The translations under genes and the position numbers were made by a program. The notes below the pieces were generated by a model. That model ran no database searches, had not been told where the DNA came from, and saw only the letters and a program-made list of their open reading frames with translations. Of a stretch of 64,000 nt of DNA, positions 15,935-24,076 are shown piece after piece; the first letter of the stretch is position 1, and every line of letters begins with the position of its first letter. Source of the DNA: an uncultured Lachnospiraceae bacterium (GTDB taxonomy: Bacteria; Bacillota; Clostridia; Lachnospirales; Lachnospiraceae); contig CATXUX010000004.1 in assembly GCA_958402795.1 (NCBI GenBank), positions 77,335-141,334 of the forward strand, in the 5' to 3' direction.

Positions 15935-18133
15935 ATGAGAAAAACAATACTTCTAAATGAAAACTGGCGGTTTGTAAAAACTGCTGATAATGCCTGTGAG
16001 GCGACAGAGACGCCGGGCGAAAGAGTGACGTTTCCCCATACATGGAACGCCGCTGACGGACAGGACGGAGGAAACGACTACTACAGGGGAACCTGCTGGT
16101 ATGTGCGGGAGCTGAAAAAGCCGGAACTCTCCGATGGGGATCAGGTGTATCTGGAGTTTGACGGCGCTGCGATGACGGCGGAGGTTTTTCTGAACGGGGA
16201 AATGCTGGCAAGACATGAAGGCGGATTTTCTACATTTCGTGTCAATCTGACGGATCATCTTACGGACGTCAATACGCTGGCTGTTTCTGTGGATAACAGC
16301 GATAATACAACGGTTTACCCGCAGAAAGCGGATTTCACCTTTTACGGAGGTCTGTACCGGATGGTGAAGCTGCTTATCGTTCCGGCGGTTCATTTTGAAC
16401 TGGACTACTGCGGAACGCCCGGGATCAAGGTTACGCCGGTGGTGGATCTGGAGGCGAAGACTGCTGAAGTGACGGTGGAGACGTGGCAGAACGGGGAATC
16501 CGTAGAGATTACGACGGCGGGACAGACACAGACCGTGTCCTCTGTGAACGGACATGCGAAAGCAGTATTTATGATTGAAAATGTGCATTTGTGGGACGGA
16601 CTGGACGATCCGTATCTCTATACTGCTATGGCGTCGCTTCCGAGCGGCGACCAGATTTCCACACGGTTTGGCTGCCGGAAATATGAGATCGACCCGCAGA
16701 AAGGATTTCTGCTCAATGGCCGTTCGTATCCGCTCCGGGGCGTCAGCCGCCATCAGGACTGCAAGGGGGCAGGCAACGCACTGACACCGGAACACCACAA
16801 AAAGGATATGGAAATCATCCAGGAGATCGGGGCAAATACACTGCGGCTCGCCCACTATCAGCATGCGCAGGAGTTCTACGACTTGTGTGATGAAAATGGA
16901 TTGGTGGTCTGGGCGGAAATCCCGTATATTACGATGCACATGAAGAACGGACGTGCCAACACGCTTTCCCAGATGAAGGAATTGATCGTGCAGAACTATA
17001 ATCATCCATGTATCGTAGTGTGGGGACTCTCCAACGAGATTACCGCTGCCAGTGCAGTCAATGAAGATCTGCTGGAGAACCATCGCCTGCTGAACGACTT
17101 GTGCCATAAGCTGGACGCAACCCGCCCGACTACGATGGCAAACGTATTTATGCTGGAGACGGACAGTCCGATTCTGGAGATCCCGGATGTGAACAGTTAC
17201 AACCTGTACTTTGGCTGGTACATTGGGGAGCTGGAGCAGAACGAGGAGTTTTTTGACGAATATCATGCGAAATATCCGGACCGCTGTATCGGTTTCAGTG
17301 AGTACGGCGCGGACGCGAACCCGCAGTATCAGAGCGGTACGTCCCAAAAGAATGATTATACGGAAAGTTATCAGTGCGTATATCACGAACACTGCCTCCG
17401 GATGATCGAGGAGCGTCCGTGGATCTGGGCAACCCATGTATGGAATCTGTTTGATTTTGCCGCAGACGGCAGGGACGAAGGCGGAAAGCACGGGGAAAAC
17501 CAGAAAGGACTTGTCACTTTTGACCGGAAACTGAAAAAGGACGCTTTCTATCTGTATAAGGCGGCATGGAATCACAAGGATCCGTTTGTCCACGTATGCG
17601 GCAGCCGATATGTAGACCGCGTCGGGGATACGACGGAGATTAAGGTGTATTCCAATCAGAATGAGGTGACGCTGTACAAGGACGGCAGTCCTGTGGAGAC
17701 GAAATCCGGTCATACCGTGTTTACATTCCAGATCCCGATCACAGGGGAACATACCATTGAAGCACATGCAGAAGGATGCAAAAACAGTGTAATCCTCGTA
17801 CGCAAAGCGGAAAAAGAAAATCCGGATTATGTATTTGTAAAGCAGTCCCCGGTTACAAACTGGTTCGACGGGGAACTGGATGAGACATGTTATTCAGTCA
17901 ATGACAAGGTCTCCGATATCCGCAGGAATCCGGAGGCCGGCGCGGTTGTTGACGCCATGATCGCCGAAGGCGCCGCTTCCCGTGGGGATGTGGCAGACTC
18001 CGTAAAGGATAATCCTGCCCTGCAGCGCATGATCGGGCGGATCACAATGGTAAGCCTGATGAAACAAAGCGGCGCGGACGAAGAAAGCATTAAACAGATA
18101 AACCGTGTCCTGCAGCAATATAAAAAGGCGTAG
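15935..18133 (+). CDS. GH2 beta-galactosidase / beta-glycosidase
   Basis: This 732-residue cytoplasmic enzyme (no signal peptide) has the GH2 layout: sugar-binding jelly-roll domain (about 1-150), immunoglobulin-like domain (about 160-250), then the TIM barrel with the acid/base Glu368 in VVWGLSNEIT and the nucleophile Glu456 in GFSEYGAD, and a C-terminal beta domain with a helical tail. The N-terminal start at 15935 is set by GAAAGGAAC about ten bases upstream. With the GPH symporter and AraC regulator it forms a small glycoside-use locus. GH2 covers galactosidases, glucuronidases and mannosidases; nothing seen here settles which, though beta-galactosidase is the most likely. Confidence 0.88.
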   Translation: MRKTILLNENWRFVKTADNACEATETPGERVTFPHTWNAADGQDGGNDYYRGTCWYVRELKKPELSDGDQVYLEFDGAAMTAEVFLNGEMLARHEGGFSTFRVNLTDHLTDVNTLAVSVDNSDNTTVYPQKADFTFYGGLYRMVKLLIVPAVHFELDYCGTPGIKVTPVVDLEAKTAEVTVETWQNGESVEITTAGQTQTVSSVNGHAKAVFMIENVHLWDGLDDPYLYTAMASLPSGDQISTRFGCRKYEIDPQKGFLLNGRSYPLRGVSRHQDCKGAGNALTPEHHKKDMEIIQEIGANTLRLAHYQHAQEFYDLCDENGLVVWAEIPYITMHMKNGRANTLSQMKELIVQNYNHPCIVVWGLSNEITAASAVNEDLLENHRLLNDLCHKLDATRPTTMANVFMLETDSPILEIPDVNSYNLYFGWYIGELEQNEEFFDEYHAKYPDRCIGFSEYGADANPQYQSGTSQKNDYTESYQCVYHEHCLRMIEERPWIWATHVWNLFDFAADGRDEGGKHGENQKGLVTFDRKLKKDAFYLYKAAWNHKDPFVHVCGSRYVDRVGDTTEIKVYSNQNEVTLYKDGSPVETKSGHTVFTFQIPITGEHTIEAHAEGCKNSVILVRKAEKENPDYVFVKQSPVTNWFDGELDETCYSVNDKVSDIRRNPEAGAVVDAMIAEGAASRGDVADSVKDNPALQRMIGRITMVSLMKQSGADEESIKQINRVLQQYKKA

Positions 18134-18155
18134 AAACGGAGAGGGGCACAATTTA

Positions 18156-18189
18156 CAGCGTCAGGAGTGTGCATGATCTCCTGACGCTG
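18156..18189. terminator. Perfect 12-bp hairpin after the GH2 gene
   Basis: CAGCGTCAGGAG and CTCCTGACGCTG pair perfectly around a 10-base loop, 22 bases after the GH2 stop. It lacks a T run on either side but sits where the GH2 and MATE transcripts converge. Confidence 0.55.
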
Positions 18190-18194
18190 ACAAA

Positions 18195-18238
18195 AAACAT
18201 TCGACGCATTCTTGCTGATATCAATGGTTTCCGTATCT
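18195..18238 (-). pseudogene. Small remnant of a Gfo/Idh/MocA oxidoreductase gene
   Basis: Bases 18203-18238 match 21099-21134, inside the intact Gfo/Idh gene, at 33 of 36 positions and in the same orientation. On the minus strand they read TETIDISKNAS, against TETIDISKIAS in the intact protein. The match stops on both sides. It marks one edge of the segment holding the MATE gene and the DUF3990 pair. Confidence 0.6.
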
Positions 18239-18285
18239 ACAGACATATCAACGGCAGTTTTTTGAATTCCGATATTCGGTGGGAG

Positions 18286-19548
18286 TCATCTGTTCCCTTT
18301 CTCGGAATAGGCAATGGACATATTACCGAATACCGGGGCCAGCAGGTATGACAGGCAGATTCGGGCACAAAGGGCCAATATACTGATCAGGCTGGAGAAA
18401 AAAAGTTTTCCTATTCCCTCTACATATCCTCTCAGTGCAGTAGAAATACCGTAGAATATGTAGAAGAGCGATATGCTTCTGAAAAATGTCCGTCCGATAT
18501 CCGCTGCTTCCTGTCCCACACCAAACAGGGCAACAAGTGTACCTCCTGTCAGCGGCATCAGGACGGATAATGCCAGCGATATACATACCATCAGCCAGAT
18601 ACCGGCAGACAGGTAATCCTTTGCCTGTTCATGATCTCCGGCGCCCGTGCTCCGTGCCACCATCGTAGAAATGGCAGATCCCACATTGATAATGGGCAAA
18701 AGCATAATCGAGTCGATACGGTATGCTGTAGATACAGCCGCAACTGTGTGAGAGCCAAAGCTGTTCATGAAGTTTTGCAGAACAATGTTTCCGGCGGCAT
18801 TCACGCAGTATTGAATTGTCGGAGGAATGCCCAGTTTTACTCCCTGTTTGATTGTTCCCCGGTATAGCCATTTCCCTAAAATGGGGAACCGTAAAACCGG
18901 ATGCTTTTTTATGGAGTACAAGATGATAAAGACCGTCATAACGATTTGCGAGATTACTGTTGCGACCGCAGCACCTGCAACTCCACAGGAAAGTACACCC
19001 ACCAGAATAACATCTAAGATCACATTGAGAATAGAGGATAAAAGGACAGCATAAAATGATGTTTTGGTATCGCCAACTGCACGAAGGATGGCAGCATAGG
19101 TGTTGTAAACAGCGAGAAAAGGAACACCCCAAAGAATGACTCGCAGGTATTCCTCTGATAAAACAAACATATCAGCAGGAGTATCCATCAGCATAAGGAT
19201 TCGTGAGGAGAAAGCTGCCCCGAATCCGGACAAGAGTGCAAATATCCCGCTTAAAATCAGCAAAAAGGAGGATAGAATCTGTCTGACCTCGTCGGTTCTG
19301 TTTCCTCCGCACTGTTTGGCTGCATAGATTGACAGACCAAGCGTAAATCCGGTAATGGCAAGATTGAGGAGGTTGGTCAATGTAGAAGTCGCTCCGATGG
19401 ATGCTAACGCAGCTTCCCCCAAAACATGACCAACAATAAATGCGTCTGCCCAGTTATAGAGTTGCTGTAAAACCCCGCTCAAAATCAAAGGCAGACTGAA
19501 GAAGAGCAAGTCTTTTCCTGAAGCAAGAGACGTTTTCTGAAATTTCAT
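18286..19548 (-). CDS. MATE-family efflux transporter, C-terminus apparently shortened
   Basis: This 420-residue protein belongs to the MATE (DinF/NorM-like) family of drug and metabolite antiporters. It opens with KDLLFFSLPLILSGVLQQLYNWADAFIVGHVLG and keeps the second half-repeat (GTIKQGVKLGIPPTIQYCVNAAG). Eleven membrane helices can be placed; the last usual helix after LLAPVFGNMSIAYSE is missing, and the frame ends after five polar residues. Family members are commonly around 445-460 residues. The break lies about 50 bases from the Gfo/Idh remnant at 18195, so a rearrangement probably removed the end. AAAGGAAC precedes the ATG. Function after such a loss is uncertain. Confidence 0.8.
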   Translation of the reverse strand: MKFQKTSLASGKDLLFFSLPLILSGVLQQLYNWADAFIVGHVLGEAALASIGATSTLTNLLNLAITGFTLGLSIYAAKQCGGNRTDEVRQILSSFLLILSGIFALLSGFGAAFSSRILMLMDTPADMFVLSEEYLRVILWGVPFLAVYNTYAAILRAVGDTKTSFYAVLLSSILNVILDVILVGVLSCGVAGAAVATVISQIVMTVFIILYSIKKHPVLRFPILGKWLYRGTIKQGVKLGIPPTIQYCVNAAGNIVLQNFMNSFGSHTVAAVSTAYRIDSIMLLPIINVGSAISTMVARSTGAGDHEQAKDYLSAGIWLMVCISLALSVLMPLTGGTLVALFGVGQEAADIGRTFFRSISLFYIFYGISTALRGYVEGIGKLFFSSLISILALCARICLSYLLAPVFGNMSIAYSEKGNR

Positions 19549-19613
19549 AGCGTTGTTCCTTTCTCAAATCCAAAAGATGAGCCAACACTCTGAATTGCAT
19601 ATTTATTTTTCAA

Positions 19614-19653
19614 TTCCAAAAAAATAACCGTATGCAATAGCCTTGCATACGGT
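19614..19653 (-). terminator. Rho-independent terminator (minus strand) after the DUF3990 pair
   Basis: ACCGTATGCAA (19627-19637) and TTGCATACGGT (19643-19653) form a perfect 11-bp stem with a five-base loop. Read on the minus strand, it is followed by TTATTTTTTT. It separates the DUF3990 partner gene from the MATE gene. Confidence 0.8.
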
Positions 19654-19704
19654 AGGTGCTCACCCGAAATATTTATTATGTTGTTCATTGTATCCAAGGA
19701 CTGC

Positions 19705-20175
19705 TCAAATGTCAAGTGAATCGACCGAATTTTGTGGTGCAATGGGTGCGGAGCTGTTTCTTTCTTCATAAATCTCTTTCAGGTCATCAATTGCCATTTC
19801 AACATCAAGCGTATGGAAACCAAGCCAACAATCGTTCATTGTTGTGGCGTCTGCAGTTTTATATATTTCACGGCTGGATTCATTGGTGTAATAATGCCAG
19901 TAGCGGTAGACATATCCGGTCCAGTACATTACTTCTAAAGAATAGAGCGTACCGGCTTTTTTGAGTCCGCAGACTTCATCATCTAGTTCTTCAAGAATAT
20001 ATTCCTCACCCGCCCACTGCAGCCGGTCATAGACGTCGTCAAGGGCGGCAGCAGCTTTACTGTTCATAAAAGATTCGATAAAAGCAGGACAATCGAAACC
20101 GCCTTTTTGTGCGAGTTCAAATAATCGTCCCTGTATATCGCAAAGCTGACGCTTATCAAGAGTAAGAGTTTTCAT
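19705..20175 (-). CDS. Uncharacterised partner of the DUF3990 protein (possible antitoxin or immunity protein)
   Basis: This 156-residue acidic protein is soluble and I do not recognise its family. It has a helical N-terminus (LTLDKRQLCDIQGRLFELAQ), many aromatic residues in the middle (YWTGYVYRYWHYYTNESSREIYKT) and an acidic C-terminal helix. Its ATG (20175) follows the stop codon of the DUF3990 gene by one base, so the two are translationally coupled. A strong terminator follows directly. Two-gene operons of this shape, toxin-like enzyme first and acidic partner second, suggest the partner binds or neutralises the enzyme. That role is inferred from context only. Confidence 0.6.
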   Translation of the reverse strand: MKTLTLDKRQLCDIQGRLFELAQKGGFDCPAFIESFMNSKAAAALDDVYDRLQWAGEEYILEELDDEVCGLKKAGTLYSLEVMYWTGYVYRYWHYYTNESSREIYKTADATTMNDCWLGFHTLDVEMAIDDLKEIYEERNSSAPIAPQNSVDSLDI

Positions 20176-20176
20176 T

Positions 20177-20869
20177 CTATTCACCTTCCTCTAATATTTC
20201 ATCAAAGAACCGGCCTTCACGGCGATATTTCCGGCAAATCTCATCTGCCATTGAAATACCTTTCGCGCGGTTGGCTTCACTTTCTTGCTTTAGTTTATTA
20301 CATTCAAGTGGAGTAAGTTTATGCTCTTCAAGAATAGTTATTTTTTCACAGGCTTTTGATGTTAAGGCTACATATTGTTTCCCTAGCTGTAGTGCCGAAA
20401 GACTGTGGATAAGTGCGGCATCTGTAATCTCTCCATTGAAAAAACGATCCAGAACAACGAACATCCTGTCATTGGCAATATAACCGATGATCATGTCACA
20501 GCCGTTACTCAAGTCTGCAAAATGGTGATAAATCGTTGTATGTTTCATATGCTCCATTTTACCGCGGTTATATGCAACCAATAACGCCCAGTCTAACCCG
20601 ACTTCTACATTAAGAATATTGAGACCTGAGAGATTCACATTTAGTGTATATATTTTTGCATGAGGATAGTTGCATATCAGCGTAAGCGGCTGCGCCCGAT
20701 CCGTCCCCATATAAAATCCTTTTCCAAAATCACAGCGTTCCCGGCTTATAGGAGCAATTTTCCCGTGAATTCCCGATTTTGATCCATGATAGAGCGTTAC
20801 GGTTTCCTCTATTTTGACAATCTGTGTTTTTTCAAAATTCTGACGATCCATACCAGTTATTTTTGCCAT
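20177..20869 (-). CDS. DUF3990 domain protein, ADP-ribosyltransferase-like toxin candidate
   Basis: This 230-residue protein has the DUF3990 signature TLYHGSKSGI near residue 27 and DFGKGFYMGT near 48, followed by a strand-rich region. DUF3990 is related to ADP-ribosyltransferase folds, in which the first motif helps bind NAD. The C-terminal 60 residues are helical and highly charged. GGGAGG lies about seven bases before the ATG. The gene starts 27 bases after the Gfo/Idh stop, so it may share that transcript. The coupled downstream gene suggests a toxin-antitoxin or phage-defence pair. NAD-dependent activity is inferred from the family, not seen. Confidence 0.7.
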   Translation of the reverse strand: MAKITGMDRQNFEKTQIVKIEETVTLYHGSKSGIHGKIAPISRERCDFGKGFYMGTDRAQPLTLICNYPHAKIYTLNVNLSGLNILNVEVGLDWALLVAYNRGKMEHMKHTTIYHHFADLSNGCDMIIGYIANDRMFVVLDRFFNGEITDAALIHSLSALQLGKQYVALTSKACEKITILEEHKLTPLECNKLKQESEANRAKGISMADEICRKYRREGRFFDEILEEGE

Positions 20870-20896
20870 AAGGATACCTCCCAGCTTTATTTGATA

Positions 20897-22189
20897 TTAT
20901 TCCGCATTTCTCATCGGTTCCAATTCGATCACCGCTCCGCCTTTCAAACGGGATTCTTCGGCAGCCAGCGCACAATAATGACTTTCCATGGAACGTTCTA
21001 CAGAGGTTGTACGGTTATTTGGATCTTTTCCTTCGATGATCATATCCAGAAATTCTTCCACCATACGGATGTCTCCGCCGCCGTGCCCGGAAAAATCTGA
21101 CGCGATCTTGCTGATATCGATGGTTTCCGTATCTTTTCCAAAAACTGTGATCCGAAGTGTATTCTCTGCCATATCAGCGATGATCTCACCATTTGTCCCC
21201 ATAAACTTGGCATAGCGGCTTCCGGTTGCAGTAAACGCACACATGGTATGGCTGATTGTAGATCCGTCTGTCATATTCAGGTTCACGATCTGATGGTCTA
21301 CTACATTATTGTCACAATAGAAGACACACCGGCCATACGGACCGGTCTGAATCGCTTCCCGGATGCTTTCTTCCGTCGGATGTAAAGTAAGGACGTCCAG
21401 CGGCCATTCTCGATTTCCGCTTCGGAATCCGGTTTTTTTATTATCCAGATATATTTTTTCAGCGTCAAAAGGACAGGTCTCTTTTGCTTTACAGCCGTCC
21501 AGACAACGCTTTGCAGCGCCTTTCGGCGCATGTGCCTCATTAAAAAGATAAGTGCTTCCATACGAGGAAACAGATTGGCATGTTTTGCCTGTGAGCCATA
21601 AAAGCAGATCCATGTCATGACAGCATTTCTGCAGGATCATGGGACTGGTGGTGTCAGAATTTCTCCAGTTTCCCCTGACAAAGCTGTGCGCCTGATGCCA
21701 CCAACCCACATTTTCAATGGACATGACAGAAACAATCTCGCCGATCGTACCGGAATCGATCACTTCTTTCAACTTTGAGTAAAAAGGCGTATAACGGAGT
21801 ACATGGCAGATGACAACCCGGCGGTCGCATTCCCGTGCAACTTTGACCAATTCTCTGCATTCGTTCAAATCCGGAGAAATCGGTTTTTCCAACAGTAAAT
21901 GATATCCTTTTTTCAGCGCGGGGATCGCCTGCCGCACATGCTGCCGGTCCTGCGTTGTGATGAACATGACATCAGCCAGCTTGTCCTGTGCGATCATCTC
22001 CTCCGCACTGGAAAAACATGCTTCTTCCGGCACGTGATATTCCCGTGCAACCTCCGCAACCTTCGCCGGATCAATATCCGCGATTGCCACAATCTCCATT
22101 TTATCCGGGAAAAGCTTCGCTGCCGGGGCATAGGTATCCTTTCCCCTGCTGCCAAGTCCCGCTAAAGCTACTTTTAATCTCTTGCTCAT
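20897..22189 (-). CDS. Gfo/Idh/MocA-family oxidoreductase
   Basis: This 430-residue NAD(P)-dependent enzyme has the Rossmann start KVALAGLGSRGKDTYA, the conserved LLLEKPISPD with Lys102 of the EKP motif, and CHDMDLLLWLTGK, where the His and Asp usually contact the sugar. The family oxidises or reduces sugars and inositols. An insert with several Cys residues (CLDGC and CPFDAEKIYLDN, about 230-250) may bind a metal. GGAGG precedes the ATG at 22189. The gene lies alone between a DNA-binding remnant and the DUF3990 pair, so its substrate cannot be read from context. A short copy of its 3' part remains at 18195. Confidence 0.88.
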   Translation of the reverse strand: MSKRLKVALAGLGSRGKDTYAPAAKLFPDKMEIVAIADIDPAKVAEVAREYHVPEEACFSSAEEMIAQDKLADVMFITTQDRQHVRQAIPALKKGYHLLLEKPISPDLNECRELVKVARECDRRVVICHVLRYTPFYSKLKEVIDSGTIGEIVSVMSIENVGWWHQAHSFVRGNWRNSDTTSPMILQKCCHDMDLLLWLTGKTCQSVSSYGSTYLFNEAHAPKGAAKRCLDGCKAKETCPFDAEKIYLDNKKTGFRSGNREWPLDVLTLHPTEESIREAIQTGPYGRCVFYCDNNVVDHQIVNLNMTDGSTISHTMCAFTATGSRYAKFMGTNGEIIADMAENTLRITVFGKDTETIDISKIASDFSGHGGGDIRMVEEFLDMIIEGKDPNNRTTSVERSMESHYCALAAEESRLKGGAVIELEPMRNAE

Positions 22190-22221
22190 AAAGTTAGTCC
22201 TCCGGTATTTTCATAAAAAGT

Positions 22222-22542
22222 TCATTTCACAATCCACTTTCCACTTCTGTTAGAACCTTCTCTTTTTAGTAATCCGTCTTCTTGTAATTCTTTCATGACT
22301 TTTTGAACTTGTTTCCTTGTAAGATCAAATTCTACCATGAGCTTAGATTGCGTAATCGTTGGATTTTCTGCCAATCTAAGCAATATATCTTGTTTTTTTC
22401 TGCACCTTTTTTCGGCTCCTTTTCGGCTCCTTTTCAGCTCCTTTTCGGCTCCTTCTTGATTATTGTTCATTTGAGTGTCTTTCAAGAATGCTTCATGCAC
22501 AAATAGTCTTGAAATAAAATAGCTATGATCATCATCTGCCTG
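22222..22542 (-). pseudogene. 3' remnant of a COG2865-type (AlbA_2) helix-turn-helix regulator
   Basis: An open frame without a proper start codes for about 106 residues. It begins DDDHSYFISRLFVHEAF, which matches the end of the AlbA_2/COG2865 ATP-binding regulator domain, then a charged linker, then a winged helix (ILLRLAENPTITQSKLMVEFDLTRKQVQKVMKELQ). The large N-terminal part is missing; a stop codon lies directly upstream at 22545. A GTG at 22500 could start a 92-residue protein but has no good ribosome site. The linker is encoded by 11-bp tandem repeats. Confidence 0.65.
22409..22452 (-). repeat. Four tandem copies of an 11-bp repeat
   Basis: The plus strand reads TTTTCGGCTCC four times in a row, with one base changed in the third copy. 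Eleven bases do not fit the codon length, so each copy is read in a different frame and gain or loss of one unit would shift the frame. It encodes the charged linker of the regulator remnant. Confidence 0.85.
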
Positions 22543-22564
22543 TCAGATACCGTTTAAAGCGGTG

Positions 22565-23197
22565 TCAGCATATGAGGGAGTCTTTCTGGAATGATAATAG
22601 TCCGGCACAGAATGAAAATGGTTCAAATTTCATCCCAGGAAACGACCGGATGAATTCATCTGCTGCAAAATAACTTTCATCCGGATCCCATTCCTTACCG
22701 ATTAATATTTTTTGATGCTCCAGTTCCATGCGTGTTTCAAACGCCACGTCGCCGATATAGAGTGAACCGCCATCTTTCAATAGGGGCAGAAGGTCTTTTA
22801 TGAACGAAACCTTCTGATTGTCCGACAGATGATGTAATGAATAAGTGGCAATTATTGCATCATATTTGTTCCGCATCAGTTCCTCTACAAGTCCATTTGA
22901 AAAATCACCCTGATATAAGTTTGCTTCAGGCATTTTTGCTCTTGCCGATGCAATCATCTTTTCAGAAAAATCCTGTCCCCAGATATAGCAGCCGTGCTCA
23001 TATAATTTGCCGGTAAGAAAACCTGTACCAAATCCGATATCCAGCACAGTGGGCCGCTCTGTCATTAGCACTCTATTGTAAATTTCATTTAGAATCTGCT
23101 TATATCCGGCAAATGGATAGGTATGCTCTTTGTCTGATAAATCAACACTCTGATCATATTCATCTGCCCATAAATCAAATCCAGTTTGATCAAGCAT
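22565..23197 (-). CDS. Class I SAM-dependent methyltransferase
   Basis: This 210-residue protein has the SAM-binding motif VLDIGFGTGFLTGKLYEHG (about 51-69), the acidic end of strand 2 (GQDFSEKMI) and the motif IIATYSLHHLSD. It resembles the YrrT/UbiE-like small-molecule methyltransferases. AAAGGAG lies about ten bases before the ATG. It is in the same orientation as the upstream TetR gene but 118 bases away, and no other enzyme nearby suggests its substrate. Confidence 0.82.
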   Translation of the reverse strand: MLDQTGFDLWADEYDQSVDLSDKEHTYPFAGYKQILNEIYNRVLMTERPTVLDIGFGTGFLTGKLYEHGCYIWGQDFSEKMIASARAKMPEANLYQGDFSNGLVEELMRNKYDAIIATYSLHHLSDNQKVSFIKDLLPLLKDGGSLYIGDVAFETRMELEHQKILIGKEWDPDESYFAADEFIRSFPGMKFEPFSFCAGLLSFQKDSLIC

Positions 23198-23315
23198 ATA
23201 TCAATGTCTCCTTTCACATAGAAACCTTTCCAAGTGTTTCTATTATATCATTTGGAAATGGACTTTTCCATGGGTTTGTAAACTTTGCGGCAGTGTTTAG
23301 GGAGCGGATTTTTTA

Positions 23316-23879
23316 TTATAAAACCGGCTCGATCACCGCCCGAAAATATCGATCTAATTCTTCCGGCGTCTGTTTCATGTTTCCTTTTATCCACCACAAT
23401 ACCATTTCCACAAAGCTGCCGGAAATGTGGTTGACTAAAAAATCTTGTGGAATATCCATATTATGATTCCGGTTTTGGTTTACGAACTGATCCTGGATCA
23501 AGTCATTTAAACTGTCTTTGAAATACCGCAGAAAAAGTTCGCTGCTTTCACAGGAGAGCAAACCGAGAATGTTATTGTCATTTTCCTGTAAATGCTGCAA
23601 TAAATGACAAAAAACAGACTCAGGCGCATTTTTGTCGGAATATAATCCATGAGTATGGGTGCAATCCATTGCGCTATTGATAATGTGGCTGAATAATTCT
23701 TCACACAAGGCTTTCAGTAAATCATCTTTTGTTTCAAAATGTGCATAAAACGTGGTACGTCCTACGTTAGCCAGATCAATGATTTCCTGTACGGTAATTC
23801 TGGTATAACTTTTTTCTGCCAACAGGGTGCTGAACGCATGAAAGATAGCGGCTCTTGTTTTTGGCTGTCGTCTGTCCAT
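23316..23879 (-). CDS. TetR/AcrR-family repressor
   Basis: This 187-residue regulator has an N-terminal TetR helix-turn-helix (residues 5-50, with ITVQEIIDLANVGRTTFYAHFETKDDLL) and a helical ligand-binding half of the TetR_C type. The ATG at 23879 follows GGGAGG by five bases. It is divergent from the P-type ATPase, and two related inverted repeats lie between them, so it most likely represses the ATPase and itself. The inducer is unknown; a metal ion is plausible, but the ligand-binding half has few Cys residues. Confidence 0.86.
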   Translation of the reverse strand: MDRRQPKTRAAIFHAFSTLLAEKSYTRITVQEIIDLANVGRTTFYAHFETKDDLLKALCEELFSHIINSAMDCTHTHGLYSDKNAPESVFCHLLQHLQENDNNILGLLSCESSELFLRYFKDSLNDLIQDQFVNQNRNHNMDIPQDFLVNHISGSFVEMVLWWIKGNMKQTPEELDRYFRAVIEPVL

Positions 23880-23904
23880 AATACCTCCCGATAAAATGGA
23901 TGCA

Positions 23905-23952
23905 TGTTCATTACGAAAGGTACAATTTTGATAATGTGTTCGGTAACGAACA
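23905..23952. promoter_or_regulatory. Probable TetR operators
   Basis: TGTTCGGTAACGAACA (23937-23952) is a perfect inverted repeat with a four-base centre. A weaker relative, TGTTCATTACGAA, lies at 23905-23917. Both sit just upstream of the TetR gene in the divergent region, which fits autoregulation. Binding is inferred. Confidence 0.5.
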
Positions 23953-24076
23953 TGCAATGAAAATTATCCATTGTTTTTTTGCATTCATTTCTTCATAATA
24001 GAAACAGAACAAAATGTTTTGTATTGCATTTATTGTACTGTATTTCACTCAAAAAGTCAATGAATAGGAGGCAACT

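Noticed and set aside
15953..17767. Long open frame (604 codons) antisense to the GH2 gene
   Set aside because: It has no ribosome site or recognisable domain and mirrors the codon pattern of the GH2 gene on the other strand.
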